Position numbers and translations under genes: made by a program. Shown in pieces: positions 27,813-35,813 of a stretch of 64,000 nucleotides of DNA (positions are counted from its first letter, which is position 1; each line of letters begins with the position of its first letter). The stretch comes from Akkermansiaceae bacterium (GTDB taxonomy: Bacteria > Verrucomicrobiota > Verrucomicrobiia > Verrucomicrobiales > DEV007): assembly GCA_024233085.1 (NCBI GenBank), contig JACKQC010000015.1, forward strand, positions 62,001-126,000. The letters are read 5' to 3'. The notes below the pieces were generated by a model. That model did not search any database. It was given only the letters and a program-made list of their open reading frames with translations, and was not told the DNA's origin.

Positions 27813-28796
27813 ATGAAAAACGCCCGCTCGCTCCAGAAGTTCGTTCCGCTTTTCCTCGCCGCGTCCGTCGCGCTGGGCGCGGGCGCCCTGGTCCTCGCCC
27901 AGGGAAGCTCGGCCAAGGCCCGCATCGTTCTCATCGCCGGGAAAAAGAGCCATCCGTCCGGCCAGCACGAATTCAATGCCGGCGTCGAGTTGCTGGCGCG
28001 CGCGCTCAACGAGCAGAGCGGCCTGCCCGCGCGGGTCGAGGTGGTCCACAACGGCTGGCCGAAGGACGACGCCATTTTCGACGGCGCGAAGGCCGTCGTG
28101 ATCTACTCGGACGGCAACGCGAGCCACCCGGTCAACGGTCACGAGGCGAAGATGAGCGAACTCGCCGCGGCGGGCGTCGGGATCATGTTCATGCACTACG
28201 CCGTCGAGGTGCCGCCCGGCGAGCAGGGCGAGTTGTTCAAAAAATGGATAGGCGGCCACTACGAGAGCGGCTTTTCGGTCAACCCGCACTGGACCGCCAG
28301 CGCCGCGCCGAAGCCCGGCCACCCGATCGGCAACGGCGTGCCAAACCTGCGCGCCAACGACGAATGGTATTACAACATCCGCTTCGCCGAGCCGAAAACC
28401 GCCGTCGACATTTACGGCGACGCGCCGACGCGGGAGAAGATCAATCGCTACATCCACTGGTCACCCGCCGGCGAAAAGGCGCTCGGCGCCCGGCAGAGCA
28501 TGATGTGGGCCGTCGAGCGTCCCGACGGCGGGCGCGGCGTCGGCTTCACCGGCGGCCACTGGCACCGCAACTGGGCCATCGACGACTTCCGGCGCCTCGT
28601 GCTGAATGCCATGGTCTGGGTCGCGGGCCTGGACGTGCCCGAGGGCGGCGTGAAATCCGAGCCCGTCACCGAGGCCCAACTCAACGAGAATCTCGATCCC
28701 AAAGACAAGATGGAACACGTCGCCCTGCCCGGCGAAGCCGACCTGACCCAGCCTTCGGCCGAGCCGGTGGAGTATCGGTGGCCGGGGAAGAAGTGA
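27813..28796 (+). CDS. ThuA-like glutamine-amidotransferase-fold protein, exported
   Basis: 327 residues from ATG 27813; the frame stays open further upstream, but that stretch overlaps the repeat element. Signal peptide about 1-28 (ends ALVLAQG). The ThuA-like domain covers residues 30-280: KARIVLIAGKKSHPSGQHEF, an AVVIYSDG strand, GVGIMFMHYAVE and GFTGGHWHRNW are family landmarks. ThuA-like proteins are linked to trehalose/sugar utilisation, but the reaction is unknown; PVC bacteria carry many secreted versions. Convergent with the fatty-acid desaturase gene (24-bp gap). Confidence 0.88.
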   Translation: MKNARSLQKFVPLFLAASVALGAGALVLAQGSSAKARIVLIAGKKSHPSGQHEFNAGVELLARALNEQSGLPARVEVVHNGWPKDDAIFDGAKAVVIYSDGNASHPVNGHEAKMSELAAAGVGIMFMHYAVEVPPGEQGELFKKWIGGHYESGFSVNPHWTASAAPKPGHPIGNGVPNLRANDEWYYNIRFAEPKTAVDIYGDAPTREKINRYIHWSPAGEKALGARQSMMWAVERPDGGRGVGFTGGHWHRNWAIDDFRRLVLNAMVWVAGLDVPEGGVKSEPVTEAQLNENLDPKDKMEHVALPGEADLTQPSAEPVEYRWPGKK

Positions 28797-28820
28797 GAAA
28801 CTTCGCGCCCGGCGCCCTTT

Positions 28821-29972
28821 TCAGGAGTGGCCGTGGTGAAGCAGGTGGCCGTCCACCTCGATGGCGTGGCGCCGATAGACGTTCGTTTCCCGCAGGAGCG
28901 CGTGGAGCTTCGGAAGATTGTGGCAGGGAACGAATGGGTAAAGGTGGTGCGGCAGGTGGAGATCCATGTGGTAGGGAAAAACGATCCACCGGAAGAGGGG
29001 ATTGCCGCTGAAATTCCGCGTGTGGGAAAAGCCTGCCCGGCCCGTGTGGGCATGCTGAATGTCCTCCCGCAGGATCATGAGCCAGGCGAAGGAGGTGAAG
29101 AGGGGAACCAGCCAGAGCACCAGATAGTACAGCACCCACGGCAGGTCCGTATGGTGCGTCAGCAGGGCGAGACCCGTGAAAAGAATCGTGATGAAGGCGA
29201 TGGTCTGGTGGTTGTCCAGGCGGGGGGCGACGTCCGGCTTCAGGCGGGAAACATCCCCGTAGTGGTGCGAGGCAATCCGGGAGGCGATCGACAGATAGAG
29301 CCCCAGCCAGAGCGCCGGGATGCCCAGCAGAAAGAACAACCCGAGATCGAGCGAGACGCCCGCGACCAGCATCCCGATCAGGAGAAGGAGGTAGCCGGCG
29401 TTGAGGTGGAGCGTCACCTTCGAGGGAGGTTCGGAGGAACGGTAAACATCCGGCCGTTCGCCGAGCGTCGCGTAGCGGGCGCGCGCGATGGCATAGCGAA
29501 TGAGGCCGGGCACCCAGAGCGGCAGCTTGACGAGACATTCCCAGATGAATTCCACCAGCGGCATCGGGTGGCGAAACTTGTTGCCGCACACCGTCATGTC
29601 GATGACCACCGGGTCTTTCTCCGGATCGTTCACATGCTGGTGATGGGCGAAATGCTGGACGCGGTAGTTGTAGGAGCGCCCCCACATCGGGAAGAAGCAG
29701 CACCAGTTCGCCGCCACCTCGTTGAGAAGGCGGTTCTTGAAAAGCACCCAGTGGCTCGCCTCGTGACCGAGCATCACGAGCCGGTGCTGGCCGATGCCGA
29801 CGAGCAGGATCGCGAGCGCGGCCGCCGGCAGGTTCCAGCCCCAGCCCAGGCCCCAGGCCGCGCGATTTTCGAAAAACCAGACCGCGGCGCCGATGGCGGC
29901 GGCGATCACCAGATATTCCCGCGCGATGCAGAACCAGTTCCGCCAGTTGTCGGCGGTGCGCAGCTCGTTCAC
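28821..29972 (-). CDS. Membrane fatty-acid desaturase
   Basis: 383 residues from GTG 29972. The three histidine boxes of the membrane di-iron desaturase/hydroxylase family are present: HEASH (70-74), HFAHHQH (107-113) and HLPHH in the C-terminal HMDLHLPHHLYP. Hydrophobic segments at about 17-35, 47-62, 195-225, 263-280 and 283-305 fit a multi-spanning inner-membrane enzyme. The frame is open for ~40 codons upstream with no ATG/GTG/TTG although the translation there (LDELKDAAF) looks protein-like, so an unusual start is conceivable. Probable role: introducing a double bond into membrane lipid acyl chains or modifying carotenoid/ceramide-type lipids. Confidence 0.9.
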   Translation of the reverse strand: MNELRTADNWRNWFCIAREYLVIAAAIGAAVWFFENRAAWGLGWGWNLPAAALAILLVGIGQHRLVMLGHEASHWVLFKNRLLNEVAANWCCFFPMWGRSYNYRVQHFAHHQHVNDPEKDPVVIDMTVCGNKFRHPMPLVEFIWECLVKLPLWVPGLIRYAIARARYATLGERPDVYRSSEPPSKVTLHLNAGYLLLLIGMLVAGVSLDLGLFFLLGIPALWLGLYLSIASRIASHHYGDVSRLKPDVAPRLDNHQTIAFITILFTGLALLTHHTDLPWVLYYLVLWLVPLFTSFAWLMILREDIQHAHTGRAGFSHTRNFSGNPLFRWIVFPYHMDLHLPHHLYPFVPCHNLPKLHALLRETNVYRRHAIEVDGHLLHHGHS

Positions 29973-30418
29973 CCGGCGCGCGAAGGCGGCATCCTTGAGT
30001 TCGTCGAGCGAAAAACCGGATGCCGGTGCGTCGTCACCGAGAACGGGTGCGTTGTTGACGGACTGCGGGGAAGGGTCGATGCGGCCAGTCTATACATCGA
30101 TCGAGCGACGCGGCACGAGAAAACCACTTCGGTGGCCATCTTTTTTCGGGCGAATCCGGGAATGGGCGCGTGTGGAGCGGCGCCGCGAAAAGGCCGGTTT
30201 TCCGCTCACGAATGGCCCCGTTTAGGACAAAATATCCCGATTCTCCCCGAAACCGCCGCCCCCATTTCGTCCGGGGGCGGAATTCCCGCCGTCGCCGGGG
30301 GAACCCCAGTCTCCGGACCTCGCGGATCGAGAAGATCGGGGCGGCGCGCTTCCCGGTGACCGTTCGCGGCGGGGAAGCCGGCCGAGATCGCGCGCCATCT
30401 CCCCGTCCGGCCTGCCAA
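29973..30418. other. Gene-free stretch upstream of the desaturase
   Basis: About 450 bp (about 500 bp with palindromic copy 6) without a convincing gene. Short open frames on both strands have Arg/Pro-rich shadow translations. No clear promoter, RNA or terminator was recognised, though it must hold the desaturase promoter. Confidence 0.5.
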
Positions 30419-30457
30419 CCCAACAGGGTTGGGTCGGGGACCCGACCCTGTTGGGTC
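30419..30457. repeat. Palindromic element copy 6, intergenic, near-perfect
   Basis: Left arm CCCAACAGGGTTGGGTC, spacer GGG, right arm GACCCGACCCTGTTGGGTC; a single mismatch. Located 14 bp beyond the stop codon of the Gfo/Idh/MocA gene. Confidence 0.95.
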
Positions 30458-30470
30458 CGAGTCGAAAACG

Positions 30471-31544
30471 TCACTCCGCCGCGTCCGCCATACGCTGCGC
30501 GAGCATGGACAGCTCGGCGGCTTTGAAGATGTGCTCCTGGGTCATCGCTGTCTCGGTGCCGTTAAGGAGATCCAGGATCATCTCGCCGAAGAAGGGGAAG
30601 CCGGTGCTGCCGTCGCAGTCGATCTCGTGTTCCTCCTCGCCATCGACCCAGAAGATCTTGTTGGCGGGTTCCTGGCGGGCGAGGGCGATGTATTTGCGAA
30701 TCTCGAGGGTGCCCTTGGTGCCGACGACAAAGACGCGGCCGTCGCCCCAGACGCGGAGGCCGTCGGGAGTGAGCCAGTCGATCCGGCAATAGCAGGAGGC
30801 GCCGGTGTTCATCGTCAGCGAGGCTTCGCCGAAGTCCTCCAGGCCGGGCTTGTCGGGCGCGGTGAAATTGGCGACTCGGGCGAAATTCACCGTGCCGTCG
30901 GTCGCGCCGGTGAAGGCGAGGAATTGCTCGAACTGGTGAGAGCCGATGTCGGTGAGGATGCCGCCGTATTTTTCTTTCTCGAAAAACCAGGCGGGCCGGG
31001 CATCCTTCGACATCCGGTGGGGGGCGAGATTGATGACCTGGAGCACGTCGCCGACGGCGCCGTCGCGGATCATTTCGGTGGCCTTCATCGAGGACTCGTT
31101 GTGAAGGCGCTCGGAGAAGTAGCACATGTAGCGCTTCCCGGTCTCGGCGACGACCTGCTTCACCTCGGCGAGCTGGTCGAGGGTGGTGAAGGGGGATTTG
31201 TCGGTGAAGTAGTGTTTCCCGGCCCGGAGCGCCATCACGCCGAGCGGCGCGCGGTCGCAAGGCACCGAGGCGGAGGCGACGCACACGGTTTCGTCGTCGG
31301 CGAGGATGGCATCGAGTGAATCGACGGCCTTTGCCCGCGGGTAGCGTCCGAGAAAGTCCTCCACTTTCTTTGGGTCGGCGTCATAGACATATTTCAGCGT
31401 GCCGCCGGCGTCGATGAGACCGTTGGTCTGGCCGAAGATGTGTCCGTGATCGAGTCCGGTGACGGAAAAGACGAACTCGCCCGGCCCGACGACGGGCGGG
31501 AGGGTCTTCGAGGAGGGTGCGTAATCGTAGCCGGTCTTGCCCAT
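30471..31544 (-). CDS. Gfo/Idh/MocA family oxidoreductase
   Basis: 357 residues from ATG 31544 (an open frame runs on to 31664 but crosses into the divergent esterase gene). The N-terminal Rossmann domain begins after ~25 residues with FVFSVTGLDHGHIFGQ, an atypical glycine motif with histidines. The catalytic-domain motif GKHYFTDKSPFTT corresponds to the EKP/DKP block, with Lys as the likely catalytic residue. ILTDIGSHQFEQFL matches the GGG..DxxxHxxD region. Substrate is probably a sugar or inositol derivative. No signal peptide. It is divergent from the esterase gene, sharing a 118-bp regulatory gap. Confidence 0.9.
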   Translation of the reverse strand: MGKTGYDYAPSSKTLPPVVGPGEFVFSVTGLDHGHIFGQTNGLIDAGGTLKYVYDADPKKVEDFLGRYPRAKAVDSLDAILADDETVCVASASVPCDRAPLGVMALRAGKHYFTDKSPFTTLDQLAEVKQVVAETGKRYMCYFSERLHNESSMKATEMIRDGAVGDVLQVINLAPHRMSKDARPAWFFEKEKYGGILTDIGSHQFEQFLAFTGATDGTVNFARVANFTAPDKPGLEDFGEASLTMNTGASCYCRIDWLTPDGLRVWGDGRVFVVGTKGTLEIRKYIALARQEPANKIFWVDGEEEHEIDCDGSTGFPFFGEMILDLLNGTETAMTQEHIFKAAELSMLAQRMADAAE

Positions 31545-31623
31545 GGGAAAAGGGGAGTACGGCAAAAGGTCACGGGAGGCAAGGCGGGTTTTCGCCGGGA
31601 CCGCTGCCGCCCGATTTCCGCCA

Positions 31624-31649
31624 TTGCCAAACGGACGCGACCTTGGCAA
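31624..31649. promoter_or_regulatory. Dyad TTGCCAA-N12-TTGGCAA in divergent promoter region
   Basis: A perfect 7-bp inverted repeat, 13 bp before the esterase start codon and inside the gap shared with the divergent oxidoreductase gene. It could be an operator for both; no regulator gene is adjacent. Confidence 0.35.
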
Positions 31650-31662
31650 CGTGGCGCCCATC

Positions 31663-32538
31663 ATGCGATTCCCCCTCTGGTCATTTCTCTCATTCGCCGT
31701 CGCGCTGGGCGCGGTCCAGGCGCAGGACGATTACAAGCCCGGTCCCGACGCGGAGCGGAAAGAAGGCGTGCCACAGGGCACGGTGACCCAGTCGAAATGG
31801 ACCAGCAAGATTTTCGACGGCACCGAGCGCGACCTGTGGGTCTATGTGCCGGCGCAGTATGACGGCTCGAAACCGGCCTGCGTGATGGTGTTTTTCGACG
31901 GCGGCGGCTTCGTCGCCGAAAAGGGCGCCTTCCGTGTGCCCATCGTGTTCGACAATCTGATCCATGCCGGCGAGATGCCGGTGACGATCGGGATTTTTGT
32001 CAATCCGGGCGTGGTGCCGCCGGCGAAGGAGGGCCAGGAAGGGCGGAAGAACCGCAGCTTCGAGTACGACACCCTGAGCGACCAGAACGCGCGTTTCCTG
32101 CTCGAGGAGATCCTTCCCGAGGTCGGGAAAAACCACAAGCTCACCGAAAACCCGGACGGCCGCGCGGTGTGCGGGAACAGCTCGGGCGGCATCGCGGCCT
32201 TCACGGTGGCCTGGGAACGGCCCGACGCCTTTCGCAAGGTGGTCAGCCACATCGGCAGCTTCACGAACATCCGCGGCGGCCACGTCTATCCGGCCCTGAT
32301 CCGCAAGACGGACCCGAAACCGCTCCGCGTGTTCCTCCAGGACGGCGAAAACGATCTCGACAATCTCCACGGCAACTGGCCGCTGGCGAACCGGCAGATG
32401 GACGCCGCGCTGACCTTCGCGAAATACGACCACAAGCTCGTGGTCGGCACCGGCGGCCACAGCGGGCGCCACGGCGGGGCGATCTTTCCCGACACGCTGC
32501 GCTGGCTCTGGCGGGATTGGAAGACGATCACTCCGTGA
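31663..32538 (+). CDS. Exported esterase (enterochelin-esterase/Fes-like fold)
   Basis: 291 residues from ATG 31663 with a signal peptide (MRFPLWSFLSFAVALGAVQAQ). The alpha/beta hydrolase domain shows VYVPAQYDGSKPACVMVFFDGG, a nucleophile elbow GNSSGGIAAF, and a C-terminal histidine in GGHSGRHGG, the layout of putative esterases related to enterochelin esterase and feruloyl/acetyl esterases. Probably removes acyl groups from polysaccharide or hydrolyses siderophore-like esters; no siderophore genes are nearby, which favours a carbohydrate role. Followed by the SMP-30-like lactonase gene after a 121-bp gap filled by a TTTTCAG repeat. Confidence 0.88.
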   Translation: MRFPLWSFLSFAVALGAVQAQDDYKPGPDAERKEGVPQGTVTQSKWTSKIFDGTERDLWVYVPAQYDGSKPACVMVFFDGGGFVAEKGAFRVPIVFDNLIHAGEMPVTIGIFVNPGVVPPAKEGQEGRKNRSFEYDTLSDQNARFLLEEILPEVGKNHKLTENPDGRAVCGNSSGGIAAFTVAWERPDAFRKVVSHIGSFTNIRGGHVYPALIRKTDPKPLRVFLQDGENDLDNLHGNWPLANRQMDAALTFAKYDHKLVVGTGGHSGRHGGAIFPDTLRWLWRDWKTITP

Positions 32539-32542
32539 TTGA

Positions 32543-32648
32543 GTTTTCAGGGTTCAGTCTTCAGTTTTCAGTTGGCCTGAAATCGAACGCTGTCCCTGAA
32601 GACGTCCTGCGGAGGACCTCTGAAAACTGAATTCTGAAAACTGAAAAC
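32543..32648. repeat. TTTTCAG-heptad inverted repeat
   Basis: Left arm 32543-32571 is four 7/8-mers (GTTTTCAG, GGTTCAG, TCTTCAG, TTTTCAG). The right arm 32620-32648 is its inverted counterpart (25 of 29 matches). Between them a small hairpin GTCCT-GCGG-AGGAC occupies 32604-32617. The element fills the gap between the esterase and lactonase genes. Confidence 0.85.
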
Positions 32649-32659
32649 TTCCCCCGCCC

Positions 32660-33580
32660 ATGAAATCGTTCGCCCTTGTTCCAATTCTGTCCGCGGTCCT
32701 GTTCGCTCCCCTCGCTGAGGGACAGGACATGCCGCTCTCCCAGGTCCTGATCGAGGGGGAAGACTGGCGGGTCGTCAGCGAGGGGCACGGATTCACCGAT
32801 GGGCTGTGCGCCGACGCGGAGGGGAACGTGTATTTTTCCGACGTCAAAAGCGGCACCGCGATCTACAAAGTGGACGCGGCGGGCCAGGTCGGCGAGTTCG
32901 TCAAGGACGCCGCCGGGATCAGCGGGCTGAAGTGGGGGCCAGATGGTCGGATCTACGCCTGTGTGGCGCGGGGACGGATCGTGGTGGCCTTCGACAAGGA
33001 CGGCAAGATGACCGAGCTGGCGAAGGAGGTGCAGCCCAACGACCTCGTCGTCACCCACGACGGGAACCTGTATTTCACCATGACCGGCGCGAAGGAAATC
33101 CGGCGCATCGATCCGGAGGGGAAGATGACGGTGGTGAACGCGGGAACGGTCACGAAGCCGAACGGAATCACGCTTTCCCCCGACCAGGGCACGCTGGCGG
33201 TGTCCGATCATGGCGGGAAACACGTCTGGGCTTTCCGCATCGAGGCCGACGGCACCCTGGCGCATCCGGAGGGCTACATGACGATGCGCACGCCGGTGGC
33301 CGATCCCGAGATCGCGAAGGGCGACGGCATGACGACCGACGCTTACGGCCGCTGGTATGTGACCACGGCGATGGGGCTGCAAATGTTCGACCCGACGGGC
33401 CGCATGGGCGGCGTGATCGCCAAGCCGCAGGACGCCAACCTGGTGAGCTGCTGCTTCGGCGGGCCGAATCTCGAGTATCTCTACGCCGCCTGCGGGGACA
33501 AAGTCTATCGCCGCAAGACGAAGAGCCACGGCATCCTCTCCTTCCAACCGCCGCGGAAGGCGGAAGCGATGCCGAAGTGA
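32660..33580 (+). CDS. SMP-30/gluconolactonase-like beta-propeller, exported
   Basis: 306 residues with a signal peptide (about 1-22). Repeats of the six-bladed SMP-30 propeller are visible: GFTDGLCADAEGNVYFSDV, GISGLKWGPDGRIYACV, PNDLVVTHDGNLYFTMT, KPNGITLSPDQGTLAVSD and KGDGMTTDAYGRWYVTT. The E, N and D residues in GPDG, PND, PNG and GDGM are the usual metal ligands. Likely reaction: hydrolysis of aldonolactones to aldonates. The export signal places it in the periplasm. In a sugar oxidation route it would act before a dehydratase such as that at 6810. Leader is CTTCCCCCGCCC, with no Shine-Dalgarno. Confidence 0.88.
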   Translation: MKSFALVPILSAVLFAPLAEGQDMPLSQVLIEGEDWRVVSEGHGFTDGLCADAEGNVYFSDVKSGTAIYKVDAAGQVGEFVKDAAGISGLKWGPDGRIYACVARGRIVVAFDKDGKMTELAKEVQPNDLVVTHDGNLYFTMTGAKEIRRIDPEGKMTVVNAGTVTKPNGITLSPDQGTLAVSDHGGKHVWAFRIEADGTLAHPEGYMTMRTPVADPEIAKGDGMTTDAYGRWYVTTAMGLQMFDPTGRMGGVIAKPQDANLVSCCFGGPNLEYLYAACGDKVYRRKTKSHGILSFQPPRKAEAMPK

Positions 33581-33583
33581 CCT

Positions 33584-33797
33584 CCGTGGCATGGGCATCC
33601 TGCCCATGATTTCGCGGGGCAAGCACGCGACGGCGAAGGCGGGTTGTTTCGCGAAATCGGTGAACGGCCAGGGCGAGAAAGCCGCGAAACGTCGATTTCG
33701 AAGGCGGAAAGTGGTTGTTGGAAAGGGACGGCGCTCGCCGGAAGGTGAATTCGGGCACCGTCCCTCGCGATTCATGGGCAGGATGCCCATCCCACGG
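33584..33797. repeat. ~214-bp element with 26-bp inverted ends (GGGCATCCTGCCC)
   Basis: Left end CCGTGGCATGGGCATCCTGC and right end GGATGCCCATCCCACGG form inverted termini matching at about 25 of 26 positions. Each end is itself palindromic (ATGGGCA-TCC-TGCCCAT). The interior contains TTTCGCGAAATC and no gene. Antisense reading gives the peptide HGQDAHAT. A non-autonomous mobile (MITE-like) element is the simplest reading. It fills most of the 267-bp gap before the symporter gene. Confidence 0.8.
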
Positions 33798-33847
33798 CCG
33801 GCTAAAAAACTGGCCATCCTCCCGGCGGTTGTGGCAGAGTCCCGGTC

Positions 33848-35137
33848 ATGAGCGAACCCAGCCCCTCCGCGTCCGCCCCTTCGAAAGGCCACGGTCACCT
33901 GACCCTGTGGATCGTCGTGGGCATCGTCCTCGCGGTTGTCGCCGCGCTGGTGGCGCCGGATTTCTCCTCGGCACTCAAGCTCGGCGGCGACATTTTTCTG
34001 AATCTGCTCAAGATGATCGTCGTCCCGCTGGTGGTGACCAGCGTGATGAGCGGCATCCTCGGGCTCGGCGATGTGCGCAAGCTCGGCAAGCCCGGCGCGG
34101 CGGCGGTGGGCTACTACCTGGTGACCACCCTGCTCGCGGTCATCGTCGGCATCCTGGTGGTGAATGTCATCCAGCCCGGCGCCGGGATCGACGGGCCCGC
34201 CGAGGTCGCCAGAGCGTCGGCGGAGGAAAAAATGCACGGCCCCGCCGATCCGAACGCCCCGAAGACGATCGGCGAGCTGCTCCGATCGCTGACGATGCTG
34301 CTCTTCACCGACAACCTGCTGAAAAGCGCCGCCGAGGTGCAGTTGCTGCCGCTGATCGTCTTCGCGATCCTTTTCGCCGGGATTCTCACCATTCGCGGGC
34401 AAAAATCCGGCGCCCTGGTCGATGTCATCCGGCAGGTCAACGACGCGCTGATGGACTTCGTGCTGCTGCTGATGAAACTCGCGCCGGTGGGCATCTTCTG
34501 CCTCGTGGCCGCGCGATTCGGGCAGGCGAACGCGAGCGGGCATCTGGCGGACGAGCTGAGGGCGATCGGGAAATACATGGCCTCCGTGCTGATCGGCCTC
34601 GGCATTCACGGGCTCGTCACCCTGCCGCTGATCCTGTGGCTGTTCACGAAGCGCAATCCCTATCGCTTCATCGGCCAGATGTCGAAGGCGCTGCTGACGG
34701 CGTTTTCCACCGCCAGCTCGTCCGCGACCCTGCCGGTCACGATCGAGAGCGCCATCGACGAGGCCAAAGTCTCGCCCAAGTCGGTCGAATTCGTCACCCC
34801 GCTCGGCGCGACGATCAACATGGACGGCACCGCGCTCTACGAGGCCGTGGCCGCGCTCTTCATCGCGCAGGCCTTCGGCATTCACCTCGATCTGACGGGC
34901 CAGATTGTCGTCGCCATCACCGCGACGCTGGCCGCGATCGGCGCGGCCGGCATTCCCGAGGCGGGGCTGGTGACGATGATCATTGTCCTCAACGCCGCCA
35001 AGCTGCCGCCCGAGGGCATGATGCTGATCCTGTCGGTCGACTGGCTGCTGGACCGCTTTCGCACGACGATCAATGTCTTCGGCGACTCGGTGGGCGCGGC
35101 GGTCGTGGAACGGACGCTGCCGGCCGCCGGCGACTGA
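33848..35137 (+). CDS. Dicarboxylate/amino-acid:cation symporter (DAACS family)
   Basis: 429 residues. Eight or so hydrophobic segments are interrupted by the two re-entrant loops of the family. Signature motifs: STASSSATLPVT (the serine-rich HP1 tip), NMDGTALYEAVA (unwound helix 7, sodium site), IGAAGIPEAG (HP2) and the final DWLLDRFRTTINVFGDS (helix 8, substrate binding). These residues define DctA/GltP/GltT proteins, which take up C4-dicarboxylates or glutamate/aspartate with Na+ or H+. The arginine in LLDRFRT favours acidic substrates; a glutamate versus dicarboxylate choice cannot be made confidently. Confidence 0.95.
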   Translation: MSEPSPSASAPSKGHGHLTLWIVVGIVLAVVAALVAPDFSSALKLGGDIFLNLLKMIVVPLVVTSVMSGILGLGDVRKLGKPGAAAVGYYLVTTLLAVIVGILVVNVIQPGAGIDGPAEVARASAEEKMHGPADPNAPKTIGELLRSLTMLLFTDNLLKSAAEVQLLPLIVFAILFAGILTIRGQKSGALVDVIRQVNDALMDFVLLLMKLAPVGIFCLVAARFGQANASGHLADELRAIGKYMASVLIGLGIHGLVTLPLILWLFTKRNPYRFIGQMSKALLTAFSTASSSATLPVTIESAIDEAKVSPKSVEFVTPLGATINMDGTALYEAVAALFIAQAFGIHLDLTGQIVVAITATLAAIGAAGIPEAGLVTMIIVLNAAKLPPEGMMLILSVDWLLDRFRTTINVFGDSVGAAVVERTLPAAGD

Positions 35138-35195
35138 ATCGCGAATTGGCCGCTTCCCCTTGATGTGCCGACCAGCCGGGCGATAGTGACCGGCA

Positions 35196-35774
35196 ATGAG
35201 TCAGGCCTTGGTGAATGAAACGGAAACGCCCGAGTTGTCGCCCGAAACGACGATGGGCGACGTGATGCGCGCCTTTCCCGGCGCCCGGCGCGCGCTGTTT
35301 GCCCGCTACCACATCGGCGGATGTTCGAGCTGCGGATTTGGCGACAGCGAGACGCTCGCCGAAGTCTGCCGGCGCAACGACGACCCGCCCATCGCCGAGG
35401 TGATCGCGCACATCCACCGAAGCCACGAGGAGGACCGCAAATTCCTCATCGAGCCGGCCGATCTCGCCCACGCCCTCGCGGGCGCCGAAAAGCCGCGCCT
35501 GCTCGACGCGCGGACGCGCGAGGAATTCGACGCCGTGAAACTGCCGGAGGCCGAGCTTTTCGGGCAGGAAACGATCCAGCGGATCTTCGGCGCCTGGCCG
35601 AAGGACACGGCGATCGTGATTTACGACCACACCGGCGACCGTTGCCTCGACGCGGCGGCTTACTTGGCCGGACATGGCTTCAAAAACACCCGCGCCCTCC
35701 GCGGCGGGATCGACGCCTACGCCGCCGAGGTCGACTCGAGTCTTCCCCGCTACCGCCTCGAATTCGAAGACTGA
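35196..35774 (+). CDS. DUF1858-like/rhodanese-like fusion lacking the catalytic cysteine
   Basis: 192 residues. The N-terminal part (about 15-60) resembles DUF1858/ScdA-N (TMGDVMRAFPGARR..., then GGCSSCG with C43 and C46). The C-terminal part (about 85-185) has rhodanese features: LLDARTREEFDAVKLPEA and ALRGGIDAY. At the position of the active-site cysteine the sequence is IVIYDHTGDRC, with D144 where CxxGxR is normal, so sulfurtransferase activity by the usual mechanism is unlikely; C150 lies nearby. It precedes NifU-like and SufT genes by 39 bp, so a role in Fe-S cluster work or sulfur/redox sensing is inferred. Confidence 0.8.
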   Translation: MSQALVNETETPELSPETTMGDVMRAFPGARRALFARYHIGGCSSCGFGDSETLAEVCRRNDDPPIAEVIAHIHRSHEEDRKFLIEPADLAHALAGAEKPRLLDARTREEFDAVKLPEAELFGQETIQRIFGAWPKDTAIVIYDHTGDRCLDAAAYLAGHGFKNTRALRGGIDAYAAEVDSSLPRYRLEFED

Positions 35775-35813
35775 AAAAATCGGTCGAAAAAATCCTGTCA
35801 ATCCTGTCCAAAA

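Noticed and set aside
29973..30470. Open frames in the desaturase upstream region
   Set aside because: Arg/Pro-rich with no conserved motif on either strand.
33591..33851. Short open frame in the gap before the symporter
   Set aside because: It is a translation of the inverted-repeat element.
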